A stretch of 64,000 nt of DNA, from NCBI GenBank assembly GCA_038148755.1, contig JAYQWA010000010.1, positions 1 to 64,000 on the forward strand, in the 5' to 3' direction. This DNA is from UBA5109 sp038148755. GTDB taxonomy: Bacteria > Pseudomonadota > Gammaproteobacteria > Pseudomonadales > Pseudohongiellaceae. Position 1 is the first letter of the stretch; each line of letters opens with the position of its first letter. This document shows, one piece after another, positions 17,272 through 26,545 of the stretch. A program made the position numbers and the translations under genes. The notes under the pieces were generated by a model. That model ran no database searches and was not told the origin of the DNA. It saw only the letters and a program-made list of their open reading frames with translations.

Positions 17272-20153
17272 ACCAGTGCCATCTGTAAGACTCTGGCAAC
17301 ATGCAAGGCTTCTTTGCTGGTGCCATGCTGAATCTGGCTACGACAACTGGTGCCATCAGCGACAATCAGACTATCGTTATTCGCTTCCTTGATGGCAGGA
17401 AATAAAGACAGTTCTCCCATTTGCATGGAGACCTCATAATGCTCAGCTTCATAGCCAAACGATCCTGCCATGCCGCAACAACTGCTGTCGATGGTTTTAA
17501 CCTCAAGTCCGGGTATGAGACCAAGGACTCTTTGTACAGGCGACAGCACTGCAAAGGCTTTCTGATGACAATGGCCGTGTAACAGGATCTGTTTGGCTTC
17601 AATGGCCTGTAAATTTAGATTCAGTTTGCCAGCCTGGAGTTCATTCGCGAGAAATTCTTCAAACATAAAAGCATTCTCTGCTAACAGACTTGAATTCTCA
17701 CCAGGAAGCAGGGACAGGTATTCATCCCTCAGCGTAAGCAGGCATGAAGGTTCGAGCCCTATAACAGGGACACCCCGTTTAACATAAGGCAAAAGCGTTT
17801 CTATCATTCTGCCAGCTTCAACTTTTGCTTCTTCCAGCAGACCATTGCTGAAAAAAGTCCGGCCACAGCATAAAGGTCGTCCTTCATCGACAGGTCTTGG
17901 GCAGATGACTTTATAACCCGCAGCATTGAGGACCTCCAATGCCGCATGGGCATTTTCGGCTTCAAAGCAGCTGTTAAAGGTATCTACCAGTAATACCACT
18001 TCAGATTGGCTGTCTTTTCCTGCTGAATTGTCCTGTGCCTTGAATTGATCAGATCGCCAGCGCGGTAGTTTACGTTTACTGCTGATACCAAACAGCCATT
18101 CAGATAATGTTGCCAGACCTGGAATCTGGTCGCGAAGATTTAATATGGCACTGAAGTGTTTGAGTTTAGGTGCGTAGCGTGGCAAATAGGCAAATAGTTT
18201 ATCTCTTAAGGTCAGGCCGTGCTTTTGATGATAATGGTTTAAAAATTCTGTTTTCATTTTCGCCATATCAATGCCGGTCGGGCATTCGCGCTTGCAGCCT
18301 TTACAGCCCACGCAAAGGTCCATGGTTTGATACATGGCGTCGGAGGTAAATGCATCTGGTCCTAATTGGCCAGTGATGGCAAGGCGTAAAGTGTTTGCCC
18401 GACCTCGAGTCAGATGTTGTTCATTCTTGGTTACTCTGTAAGAGGGGCACATTGTGCCAACATTGGCTTTGCGGCACGCACCATTGTTGTTGCACATCTC
18501 TATGGCGCGATCAAATCCATCCCAGCCCGACCAGTCCAACACAGGTTTTACCTCAATGGGAGCATAGCCCGGCGCAAAGCGCATAATACTGCGATCATCC
18601 ATTTTGTGCGGGTTTACGATTTTTCCAGGATTAAACAAACCGCCTGGATCGAAATAGCGTTTAACTTCTTCAAAGTTCTCTACCATGCGTCGTCCAAACA
18701 TAGGTTCATGGAATTCGGAGCGGGAAATACCGTCACCGTGCTCCCCTGAATGTGAACCTTTGTATTCTCGAACCATCTCCATTGTTTCTTCGGCAATAGC
18801 GCGCATTTTGGAAGCGCCATCGGCTTCTTTCATATTTAAAACCGGCCGTACGTGCAAGGTGCCGACAGAAGCATGCGCATAAAAAGTGCCGGTTGTCCCA
18901 TATTTATGGAATATGTCGGTAAGTCGGCGAGTATATTCCGCCAAATCTTCCAGTCGCACAGCGCAGTCTTCAATAAAGGAAATGGGTTTGCCATCACCTT
19001 TCATCGACATCATGATATTCAATCCTGATTTTCTGACTTCCCAGATATCATTTTGAAATTCAGGCTCTGTCGCTTCGACTACGGCATTTGGAAAGCCAAG
19101 GTCACCCATTAATTCAATCAGCTCTCCCAGCTTTTTCAACTGCTCTTCATGATCTACACCGGCAAACTCGACTAATAAAAGCGCCTGGGGTTCACCCTGC
19201 ACGAAACGGTCTACTATCTGCTTGTAAATCGGAATATCCCGCGCCAGATCAATCATCGTACGGTCAACCAGTTCTACCGCTGAGGGATCAAGTTTGACAA
19301 TGTGTTGGGTGCTGTCCATTGCTTCATAGAAAGTAGGGAAGTGACAAACACCCAGTACCTTATTTTTTGGTATGGGTTGCAGGTTTAAATGAATGCGCTG
19401 AAAGAAACCCAGCGTGCCTTCTGAGCCAACCAATAGGCTGGCAAGATTGGGGTTTGATTTAACCAGTTCGTCAATATTATAGCCGCCGACCCGTCTTAAT
19501 AAATCCGGGAAGCATGCAGCAATTTCATCAGCTTCCCTGCGGCCCAGTGCAATGAGTTGATCGGTTAATGCCTGATGTTTCTCATTTGCAAAGCTTTCAC
19601 CATTGAGTTTTTTGAAATGAGCACGGCTGCCATCAGCCAGCAAGGCTTCTATCGAGCTGACATTGTGCACCATGTTGCCATAACGTATGGAGCGAGCTCC
19701 ACAGCTGTTATTTCCTGTCATACCACCTATGGTGGCACGGTTGGCAGTGGAGACATCTACCGGATACCAGAGGCCATGGGGCTTCAACAGACGATTGAGT
19801 TCATCCAGTACCATCCCAGGCTGAACGCAGACACTGGCCGTTTCTTTATTGAAATCAATCAGTTTGTTTAGATGGCGGGTGGTATCAATCATCAGCGCTT
19901 CACCAATGGCCTGACCATTTTGTGAAGTGCCACTGCCTCGGGGCAGAACAGGTACGCCTTCTTCAGCAGCCAGTTGTACTGCAATTTCGACATCCTGCTC
20001 AGAAGCTGGAATAACGATACCTAATGGCATCAACTGGTAAATGGATGCATCTGTACTGTAACGCCCTCTGGAAAAGCTGTCGTCCAGTACGTCGCCCTGT
20101 ATATTCTGGCGCAGGCGTTTAAAAAGCGAGCTATTGTTTTCTTTTGATTTCAT
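17268..20153 (-). CDS. Fused FAD/Fe-S D-2-hydroxyacid dehydrogenase (GlcD-GlcF/YdiJ-like)
   Basis: A 961-residue two-part enzyme. The N-terminal half (about 40-530) is a PCMH-type FAD-binding domain with PRGSGTSQNGQ (71-81) and TGNNSCGARSIRYG, followed by an FAD-linked oxidase C-terminal domain. The C-terminal half has cysteine motifs for iron-sulfur clusters (CNNNGACRK and CVGCKGCKRECPTG, about 570-640) and CCG-type motifs (PLCCGRTFF, and SSCCGMAGSFG about 890). This is the layout of D-lactate dehydrogenase Dld-II and E. coli YdiJ, a D-2-hydroxyglutarate dehydrogenase. The substrate is therefore a D-2-hydroxy acid, with electrons going to quinone at the inner membrane face. The neighbours support glycolate, D-lactate or glycerate. 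The ribosome-binding site is weak. Confidence 0.88.
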   Translation of the reverse strand: MKSKENNSSLFKRLRQNIQGDVLDDSFSRGRYSTDASIYQLMPLGIVIPASEQDVEIAVQLAAEEGVPVLPRGSGTSQNGQAIGEALMIDTTRHLNKLIDFNKETASVCVQPGMVLDELNRLLKPHGLWYPVDVSTANRATIGGMTGNNSCGARSIRYGNMVHNVSSIEALLADGSRAHFKKLNGESFANEKHQALTDQLIALGRREADEIAACFPDLLRRVGGYNIDELVKSNPNLASLLVGSEGTLGFFQRIHLNLQPIPKNKVLGVCHFPTFYEAMDSTQHIVKLDPSAVELVDRTMIDLARDIPIYKQIVDRFVQGEPQALLLVEFAGVDHEEQLKKLGELIELMGDLGFPNAVVEATEPEFQNDIWEVRKSGLNIMMSMKGDGKPISFIEDCAVRLEDLAEYTRRLTDIFHKYGTTGTFYAHASVGTLHVRPVLNMKEADGASKMRAIAEETMEMVREYKGSHSGEHGDGISRSEFHEPMFGRRMVENFEEVKRYFDPGGLFNPGKIVNPHKMDDRSIMRFAPGYAPIEVKPVLDWSGWDGFDRAIEMCNNNGACRKANVGTMCPSYRVTKNEQHLTRGRANTLRLAITGQLGPDAFTSDAMYQTMDLCVGCKGCKRECPTGIDMAKMKTEFLNHYHQKHGLTLRDKLFAYLPRYAPKLKHFSAILNLRDQIPGLATLSEWLFGISSKRKLPRWRSDQFKAQDNSAGKDSQSEVVLLVDTFNSCFEAENAHAALEVLNAAGYKVICPRPVDEGRPLCCGRTFFSNGLLEEAKVEAGRMIETLLPYVKRGVPVIGLEPSCLLTLRDEYLSLLPGENSSLLAENAFMFEEFLANELQAGKLNLNLQAIEAKQILLHGHCHQKAFAVLSPVQRVLGLIPGLEVKTIDSSCCGMAGSFGYEAEHYEVSMQMGELSLFPAIKEANNDSLIVADGTSCRSQIQHGTSKEALHVARVLQMALV

Positions 20154-20560
20154 ATACGAGAATCAGGAGTATTAACCAAAGATCATTATAGCCCAGCATT
20201 GTCTCTAATTCAGTCTGCACGTAAACTGGCTTAAATATTTTTTGGTGCTGATAAAACCAATAAATCAAGAGTGTTCTAACAATGCGATTTTTTAGCTCGT
20301 CTGTTTCAAGTTTTTCCGTTTATTGCCTATAAATATCATAAACGGCTTGTGCCGGTGGCCTTCACGCCATTGGCATGGAAGGGTAAATTGATGATATTAA
20401 TACTGGCTGGAAGGGTAGAAGTAATTGGGCTGCCAGCGGAGATCAAATCCACTGGCGGACTAGAATAAAGCTTAGTTAGGGGGAAGGCGCTTTAGTTTGG
20501 CGCCTTTACAATTAAAAAGAAAAGCCGCCTGAAGTGGCTGATGAAAGAGAGAGGTATATT
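20154..20560. other. Gene-free region with a short hairpin
   Basis: 407 bases with no ORF I can support. A hairpin AAGGCGC-N9-GCGCCTT at 20484-20506 lies about 55 bases before the next start. It lacks a convincing T-run, so it may be a weak terminator or a leader structure. A second, imperfect repeat (CCAGCGGA / TCCACTGG) lies near 20434-20455. Promoters for the two flanking divergent genes are expected here but not clear. Confidence 0.4.
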
Positions 20561-20803
20561 GTGGCAATTCGGCCTGAGTTTATTGACGAACTGAAATTAT
20601 TAAGTCTGTTCAACCTGGATAGCATCCAGGAAGGTATTAAAATTCACAGTGATGCCAGTATCGAAAAAATTCAGGCAGCTGAGCGTTTGTTTGAAAAAGG
20701 AATTATTACCCAGGTTGATGGAGGCTATCTGACCAACCTGGGTATAGAGGCCGCCGAGCATGCACATGCTTTAATTAATATACTGATGCTGGTTGAGCAT
20801 TAG
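20561..20803 (+). CDS. TIGR02647-family small protein
   Basis: An 80-residue protein that reads like the gammaproteobacterial TIGR02647 family: ELKLLSLFNLDSIQEGIKIH, AAERLFEKGIITQVDGGYLT and LGIEAAEHAHAL. The function of that family is not established; the short helical fold with a wing-like GGYLTNLG element resembles small winged-helix domains. The GTG at 20561 is preferred over the GTG nine codons earlier because AGAGAGG sits at good distance and the length then matches the family (about 77). Confidence 0.82.
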   Translation: MAIRPEFIDELKLLSLFNLDSIQEGIKIHSDASIEKIQAAERLFEKGIITQVDGGYLTNLGIEAAEHAHALINILMLVEH

Positions 20804-20823
20804 TAGTAATTAATCAGTGGGTA

Positions 20824-21345
20824 TCATTCTCGCACAGAAATATGCATGACGAATTCCTTCTCATTAGGAATCCCGCCTTTTATGAGTTTTCTTAAAGAAT
20901 TATCGTAATGCTCTTCAACTTCTTCTTCAGGCTCTCGTCCTTGACGCACCAGCAAAGTCACCTCAACAGTTTCACCTGATGTAATTGCAGGGTCCAGGTC
21001 ATGTAACTGCATATGTAATCCACCGGGTTCCATGACGACACGCTCTCTTGGAAGAACCTCAATATATTCAAGTTCCTCATTATTGGCACCATTAAGCGTG
21101 GTGTTTGCAAAAATGTCGCTACTGGCGCTCAGTAAAAGGACAGGGCCATAGTGTAAATTTGTGAAAGTGAAGTAGGCATTAGCTGTATCTTCACCCGTTT
21201 TTTCGATATAGGAGCTTTCTATACCCAAAAAACCCGGAATCATCAGCGGCTCAGCCTGTATGGATGTCTGCGTGGCTAAGGCAAGAACAGGAAGGATTAA
21301 AGCATTTTTTAAAAACCGACAGGTCTTATTTACAGTTAAGTTCAT
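20824..21345 (-). CDS. PCu(A)C-like periplasmic copper chaperone, ligand-poor
   Basis: A 173-residue secreted protein (signal peptide ending ATQTSIQA) with the PCu(A)C fold pattern: ANAYFTFTN, then VVMEPGGLHMQLHDL and SGETVEVTLLV. Classical members bind Cu(I) through an H-M..M..H-x-M set and load the CuA site of cytochrome oxidase. Here the first His-Met pair appears as Leu-Asn, the middle Met is replaced, and the last motif is HMQ rather than HxM. At most one or two ligands remain, so copper delivery is doubtful. The C-terminus carries an acidic REPEEEVEEHYD stretch. AGGGGT precedes the ATG. Confidence 0.75.
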   Translation of the reverse strand: MNLTVNKTCRFLKNALILPVLALATQTSIQAEPLMIPGFLGIESSYIEKTGEDTANAYFTFTNLHYGPVLLLSASSDIFANTTLNGANNEELEYIEVLPRERVVMEPGGLHMQLHDLDPAITSGETVEVTLLVRQGREPEEEVEEHYDNSLRKLIKGGIPNEKEFVMHISVRE

Positions 21346-21569
21346 TTTTTACCCCTAAGTTGAGAATTTAAATGACTTCTTAGTATTTTTGTAGCAGTGA
21401 ATTTATCACTTGTTGTGATATTTACAAGTATTTTAATTAAATCACTGCATACCCAGATAATGAACAAAGGGGTTCTCTGTAGCCAACCGTATAAATACAG
21501 AGGCTTATCAAGCATAATAAGCGGAGAATAGAAGAGTTGTATTTGATTTTGATAGTACAGTAATTATTT

Positions 21570-23225
21570 ATGAAAAAGATGATGACTGGTGGCGACGCCA
21601 TGGCTCTGGCTGCCAAAGCCAATGGTATTAAGCAGATTTTTGGAATTCCGGGTGCTCAGGTTTATCCCTTATTTGACGCCTTTGCCCGGGAAGGTTTTGA
21701 TGTGATTGTGCCAAGGCATGAACAAACGGCAGGCTATATGGCTATGGGGGCAGCAAAATCTACAGGCCAACCCGCAGCTTTAGCGGTTGTACCTGGCCCT
21801 GGCGTGCTTAATGCTTCAGCAGCACTTTGTACGGCAATGGGTAATTGTTCCAAAGTGCTTTGTCTGCTTGGGCAGGTACCTTCTACTTATCTTGGTATTG
21901 GCAGAGGACATCTGCATGAACTGGCTGATCAGGCTGGTACCTTGAAAAGTATCATCAAGGATGCTGTTCGCATTGATAAGCCCGAATATGCCACAGCCAT
22001 CATGAATTCGGCGTTTGAAACCATGGTTAGTGGTAGGCCTGGTCCGGTTTCAGTTGAGATGTGCTGGGATACTATGGCGCAGAATTGGGACGTTGAAATA
22101 GGGGCAGGGACTAAGCACGTTACCAGGCCTGAACTGGATATCGATCAGATAAAAGCTGCAGCAATAGCTATCACTAAAGCTAAAAAGCCGATGATTATGT
22201 GTGGTTCCGGAGCGCAGGATGCCAGCCAGGAAGTACTTGCTCTTGCCGAGCTTTTAAACTGTCCGGTGACAGCTTTCAGAAGTGGCCGGGGTGTTGTGCC
22301 AGAAGATCATCCTTTAAGTGTGCCGCCGGTGGCTGCGCGGGTACTCTGGGATGATTGTGATCTGCTTATCGGCATTGGCTCTAGACTAGAAATGCCTTAC
22401 ATGCGCTGGGTGGCAGGATCAGACTATCAACGCATGCCAAATGATGACCGAACCTTGATTCGTATAGAGATTGATCCGAAAGAAGTTGAACGTTTCGTGC
22501 CTGATATAGCCGTGATTGCGGATTCCGCAGATGGCTGTAAAGCCTTGCTATCTGAACTCGAGACACAGGTTAATCCGGATTCTTCCCGCAGCGATGAAAT
22601 AGCTGAAATTAAGGCAAAAGCCTGGAAGCTCATTCAGAAAGTACAGCCGCAGATGGCTTATTTGAATGTGATTAGAGAAGTATTACCCCGTAATGGTTGC
22701 TATGTCCCTGAGCTTTCACAGATGGGTTTTGCCACCTGGGCGGGAGGCATTCCTATTTATGAGCCAAGAACCTATATCTCTGAGGGGTTTCAGGGAACGC
22801 TGGGTTTTGGCTTTCCGACAGCACTTGGCGTTAAAGCGGCGAATCCTGAGCGCGCGGTTGTGTCAGTCAATGGCGATGGTGGTTTCATGTTTGCATTACA
22901 GGAACTGGCAACAGCCGCACAATCTGGCATTGGTCTGGTGACCTTGGTATTCAATAATCATTCTTTTGGTAACGTGCGCCGTGATCAGCAAATGGGCTTT
23001 GGTGGCAGGCTGGTGGGTGCCGATTTAATAAATCCCGACTTCATGAAACTGGCGGAAAGTTTTGGTGTTGCCGGGTACAGGGTAACGACACCTGAAGAGT
23101 TAAAACCGGTATTGGCGAAAGCAATTGATGATGACGCTCCAGTTCTGATTGAAGTGAGCGTGGAAAGAGGCTCGGAAACAGCAGCCTGGGAATTCATCAA
23201 TATGTATGACACGCCAAAGATCTAA
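21570..23225 (+). CDS. ThDP-dependent enzyme of the acetolactate synthase/oxidase family
   Basis: A 551-residue protein with the three-domain layout of acetolactate synthase-like enzymes: Pyr domain with the catalytic glutamate E51 in PRHEQTAGYMA, central domain, and PP domain with the ThDP motif GDGGFMFALQELATAAQ...VFNN. E51 argues against glyoxylate carboligase, which has valine there. It may decarboxylate or ligate a 2-oxo acid; the substrate is not readable. The WAGGIPIYEPRTYISEGFQGTLGFGFPTALG segment is a normal entry to the PP domain. The next gene starts two bases after the stop, so they are co-transcribed. Confidence 0.83.
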   Translation: MKKMMTGGDAMALAAKANGIKQIFGIPGAQVYPLFDAFAREGFDVIVPRHEQTAGYMAMGAAKSTGQPAALAVVPGPGVLNASAALCTAMGNCSKVLCLLGQVPSTYLGIGRGHLHELADQAGTLKSIIKDAVRIDKPEYATAIMNSAFETMVSGRPGPVSVEMCWDTMAQNWDVEIGAGTKHVTRPELDIDQIKAAAIAITKAKKPMIMCGSGAQDASQEVLALAELLNCPVTAFRSGRGVVPEDHPLSVPPVAARVLWDDCDLLIGIGSRLEMPYMRWVAGSDYQRMPNDDRTLIRIEIDPKEVERFVPDIAVIADSADGCKALLSELETQVNPDSSRSDEIAEIKAKAWKLIQKVQPQMAYLNVIREVLPRNGCYVPELSQMGFATWAGGIPIYEPRTYISEGFQGTLGFGFPTALGVKAANPERAVVSVNGDGGFMFALQELATAAQSGIGLVTLVFNNHSFGNVRRDQQMGFGGRLVGADLINPDFMKLAESFGVAGYRVTTPEELKPVLAKAIDDDAPVLIEVSVERGSETAAWEFINMYDTPKI

Positions 23226-23227
23226 GA

Positions 23228-24178
23228 ATGAAAAAAACGCTCTATAAAATTCTGGATATTGTGCTTCTGCCTTTTATCTATGTTTCAGCCTGGTTGTTAA
23301 AAGTTGTACGAAAAAAAGGCGTACATCGATTGCCTTATATCAAGAATGCTTTACTACAGGTCGGGGTTTTTCCGATACGTAATCATTACTATGAACCGCA
23401 ATTCGATTTTCGTGAGCCGCATAAAGACTTTGCCTTGGACCGAAAGCTTCCTGGAATTAAATTAAATGAAAGTAAGCAGCTTGTTTATTTAGAAAAATAT
23501 ACTTACAGCAAAGAACTGGAAAATATCCGTTTAGATAAAGGCAGTGAGCTGGAGTTTTATCTGAATAATGGCTCTTTTGGTCCAGGTGATGCGGAGTACT
23601 GGTACCAGATTATCCGCAGTGTCAAACCACAAAAGATCATAGAAATTGGCAGCGGTAATTCAACCTTGATGGCCATTAGAGCGCTCAATAAAAACAAGGA
23701 AGAAAATCCGGACTATGGTTGTGAACATATCTGTATTGAGCCTTATGAAATGCCCTGGTTGGAAAAAACAGATGTATCGGTATTGAGGAAAAAAGTTGAA
23801 GAAGTCGAGCTTGATTTTTTTTCCCAGCTTGATGAAAACGATATTTTATTTATCGATTCTTCTCATGTGATCAGGCCACAGGGGGATGTGCTGTTTGAAT
23901 ATCTGGAACTGCTTCCGACGCTTAACAAGGGCGTTATTGTTCACGTACATGATATCTTTTTACCTAAAAATTACTCAGGGGTCTGGCTGAAAGAACAGGT
24001 AAGTTTTTGGAATGAGCAATATCTGTTGGAAGCTTTCCTCAGCCATAATGACAGCTGGGAAATAATCGGTGCGTTGAATTATCTGAGCCATCATCATTTT
24101 GACGAACTAAAACGTGTGACACCTTTTCTTACGCCAGCCAATGAGCCCGGCTCTTTCTACATGAAAAAGATCGCCTAG
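23228..24178 (+). CDS. SAM-dependent methyltransferase-like protein (Methyltransf_24 type)
   Basis: A 316-residue protein with an N-terminal hydrophobic stretch (ILDIVLLPFIYVSAWLLKVV) that may anchor it in the membrane. A Rossmann methyltransferase core follows: KIIEIGSGNSTLMAIRAL (SAM motif I), HICIEPYE (motif II acidic residue) and DILFIDSSHV. The next segment, VIVHVHDIFLPKNY, is typical of class I methyltransferases that act on sugars or secreted compounds. Its target is unknown. It begins two bases after the ThDP enzyme gene, an unusual partnership. Confidence 0.75.
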   Translation: MKKTLYKILDIVLLPFIYVSAWLLKVVRKKGVHRLPYIKNALLQVGVFPIRNHYYEPQFDFREPHKDFALDRKLPGIKLNESKQLVYLEKYTYSKELENIRLDKGSELEFYLNNGSFGPGDAEYWYQIIRSVKPQKIIEIGSGNSTLMAIRALNKNKEENPDYGCEHICIEPYEMPWLEKTDVSVLRKKVEEVELDFFSQLDENDILFIDSSHVIRPQGDVLFEYLELLPTLNKGVIVHVHDIFLPKNYSGVWLKEQVSFWNEQYLLEAFLSHNDSWEIIGALNYLSHHHFDELKRVTPFLTPANEPGSFYMKKIA

Positions 24179-24202
24179 GCTCATCTATAGAGTTGATGTT
24201 TT

Positions 24203-26368
24203 CTATAGCTGGCTGGCAGCAAACTGCTGTCTTGTCAGTATGTAGTGTCGAATAGCTTCAGCATCGGCAGCATCAAGTTCTTCAGCAAAACTCACCATGC
24301 CCAGTTCTGCAAACAACCCTCCCAGCACCACGGAGGCCCATGCTTCAGGAGTGGCAGTAAAAGTGCTGTAACGCAGGTCATTGATGACACCGCTGCCAAC
24401 TGCGCCAGCACCATGGCAGGCACCGCAATAGCGGTCATAGACAGCAAAACCCTGTTCGGCCAGTTCCGTATCAATATTGACACCAGTGAGATCAGGCAGG
24501 TCGGGAACAGACAGTTCAAAATCAGGCAAAGTAGCTTCACCGCTAAGCTTGAATGTCAGTATACGGCTGTTGTCTAAAGTAAGACCTGAACTCAATGAAA
24601 GCGGACCGGTAATCATTGGAAAGATACCTCCCCAGCCTGCCATAACCGTCAGGTACTGTTCTCCATCTATTTCATAAGTGACGGGTGGAGCGACAATGGC
24701 AGATTGCGTCGGGTATTCCCACAGTGTGGAACCATCGTTGGCATCATAGGCTTTTAAAAAACCTCCGGCAGTGCCCTGAAACACCAGACCACCAGCTGTA
24801 GAAAGAACGCCGCCATTCCAAGGGCCTGGATATTGCACTCGCCAACGCTCATCTTGTGTGACCGGATCCCAGGCAGCCAGATGGCCAAGTGTTGCCGCTT
24901 TTACAGCTTCTATGATTTCAGGATCATCTGGCAGACGGGCAGCTGAGGTATCAATACCGAGATTGGCAGCCAGTGCTTTTGGTTCAAAATTATTATCTGC
25001 CATGTAGGGAAAGCTGATTTCCTGGGCAGGTAAATACACCAGGCCGGTTTCCGGGTTAAAGGACATGGGGTGCCAGTTATGACCGCCAAGGAAGCTTGGG
25101 GATTGCACGGACACTTCTCCTGTTTCCCAGTACTTGGCTGAATCCAGGATATTTGGTCTTCCTGTTACAGGATCAATGCCATCAGCCCAGGTTACCGGCA
25201 CGAAATTTTCAGCAGAAATGAATTCACCGGTTACCCGGTCAATCACATAGAAAAAACCGTTTTTGGGTGCCTGCATAATAACCTGTCGCAATCGGCCATC
25301 AATTTCCAGATCAGCCAGAATCATGTGCTGGGTAGCAGTGTAATCCCAGGCATCGCCTGGGGTGGTCTGATAGTGCCAGACATAGTCGCCGGTATCAGCA
25401 TCAAGAGCGACAATAGAAGAAACAAACAGATTATCGCCGACACCTTCAGTTCTGATTTGTGGATTCCAGGGGGAAGAGTTGCCGGTGCCGATATACAACA
25501 GACCGAGATCAGGATCATAGGCCATGGAATCCCAGGCAGTGCCTCCACCACCTAGTAACCACCATTCTCCCTGCCAGGTTTCAGCAGCCATGGCCATGGT
25601 GTCTGATTCAAAGCCGTCAGCGGGGTTGCCAGGCACCGTATAAAAACGCCACCGCTGCTCACCAGTTTCAATATCATAGGCAGTCACATAACCTCTGACA
25701 CCGAATTCGGCACCACCATTGCCAATAAACACCAGACCCTCAGCAACGCGGGGTGCTCCGGTAATGGTGTAAGGTTGGGATAAATCAACTGTCAGTACAG
25801 ACCAAAGTTCTTCTCCTGTTTCGGCATCAAGTGCAATTAATCTGCCGTCCAATGTGCCGACAATGACTCTGTCTTCCCACCAGGCTACGCCTCGATTAAC
25901 GGCATCACAGCAGCCATGTACGGCATGAGAACGGTCAACTTCAGGATCAAAACGCCAAAGCTCCTCGCCAGTATCGGCATCCAGTGCATAGACTATGCTC
26001 CAGGCAGCAGTGGTATACATGATGCCGTTGACGATGATTGGCGAGGCTTCCTGTCCCCGGCTCTCCGGCAGGTCAACATACCAGGCTAGAGATAAGTCAT
26101 TAACGGATTCCGTATTAATAGACGCCAGTGGACTGAAACGCTGTTCAGACCAGGTACGACCATGAGCCAACCAGTCGCCCGGCCGACTGTCTGCCAGAGC
26201 AATCGTTGGAACACTTAAGGTTGCAGTAACTGATGAGTTTGAACCGGAAATTGATTCCTCACTAAGCTCATCATTTTCAGTTTCTGAGCTGCAAGCTTGC
26301 AGACCTAGCAGGATGATAAAACCCATAAAGAGCGTTAACTTTTTAAGTCGATGTATTACTTGAGTCAT
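24203..26368 (-). CDS. PQQ-dependent alcohol dehydrogenase with C-terminal haem c (quinohaemoprotein)
   Basis: A 721-residue periplasmic lipoprotein-like quinoprotein: lipobox-type LGLQAC (C26), an eight-bladed PQQ propeller (about 60-620), and a C-terminal cytochrome c domain with CGACH (648-652) and a likely axial Met near 691. The vicinal cysteines C153-C154 (HGCCDAVNRG) are the family's disulfide ring over PQQ. WDYTA at about 341-345 holds the catalytic Asp (D342). The position two residues later is Thr, not the Asp of lanthanide (XoxF) enzymes, so calcium is predicted. The ATG at 26368 has GGAG before it, and the longer reading has no support. The substrate alcohol is unknown. Confidence 0.87.
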   Translation of the reverse strand: MTQVIHRLKKLTLFMGFIILLGLQACSSETENDELSEESISGSNSSVTATLSVPTIALADSRPGDWLAHGRTWSEQRFSPLASINTESVNDLSLAWYVDLPESRGQEASPIIVNGIMYTTAAWSIVYALDADTGEELWRFDPEVDRSHAVHGCCDAVNRGVAWWEDRVIVGTLDGRLIALDAETGEELWSVLTVDLSQPYTITGAPRVAEGLVFIGNGGAEFGVRGYVTAYDIETGEQRWRFYTVPGNPADGFESDTMAMAAETWQGEWWLLGGGGTAWDSMAYDPDLGLLYIGTGNSSPWNPQIRTEGVGDNLFVSSIVALDADTGDYVWHYQTTPGDAWDYTATQHMILADLEIDGRLRQVIMQAPKNGFFYVIDRVTGEFISAENFVPVTWADGIDPVTGRPNILDSAKYWETGEVSVQSPSFLGGHNWHPMSFNPETGLVYLPAQEISFPYMADNNFEPKALAANLGIDTSAARLPDDPEIIEAVKAATLGHLAAWDPVTQDERWRVQYPGPWNGGVLSTAGGLVFQGTAGGFLKAYDANDGSTLWEYPTQSAIVAPPVTYEIDGEQYLTVMAGWGGIFPMITGPLSLSSGLTLDNSRILTFKLSGEATLPDFELSVPDLPDLTGVNIDTELAEQGFAVYDRYCGACHGAGAVGSGVINDLRYSTFTATPEAWASVVLGGLFAELGMVSFAEELDAADAEAIRHYILTRQQFAASQL

Positions 26369-26545
26369 TTTTTCTCCGCTGCACTCTTTTTTAGGAAATA
26401 TTTTATCAGACTGCGAGGATATTAACCCATTTTCTATGAGGATTATTTTAAGGAGGCTTGTTCTGCTCTGGTAAGAGCTTTCAGCTTTCCTATATACTCC
26501 TAGCACTTTAATAAAACCAAGAGTGTTATTTACAGAGAGGGCAAC

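Noticed and set aside
21570..23225. Glyoxylate carboligase identity for the ThDP enzyme
   Set aside because: Attractive because of the glyoxylate genes nearby, but the catalytic Glu (E51) is present where glyoxylate carboligase has Val.
24203..26368. Lanthanide-dependent (XoxF-type) alcohol dehydrogenase
   Set aside because: The residue two places after the catalytic Asp is Thr, not the Asp that marks lanthanide enzymes.
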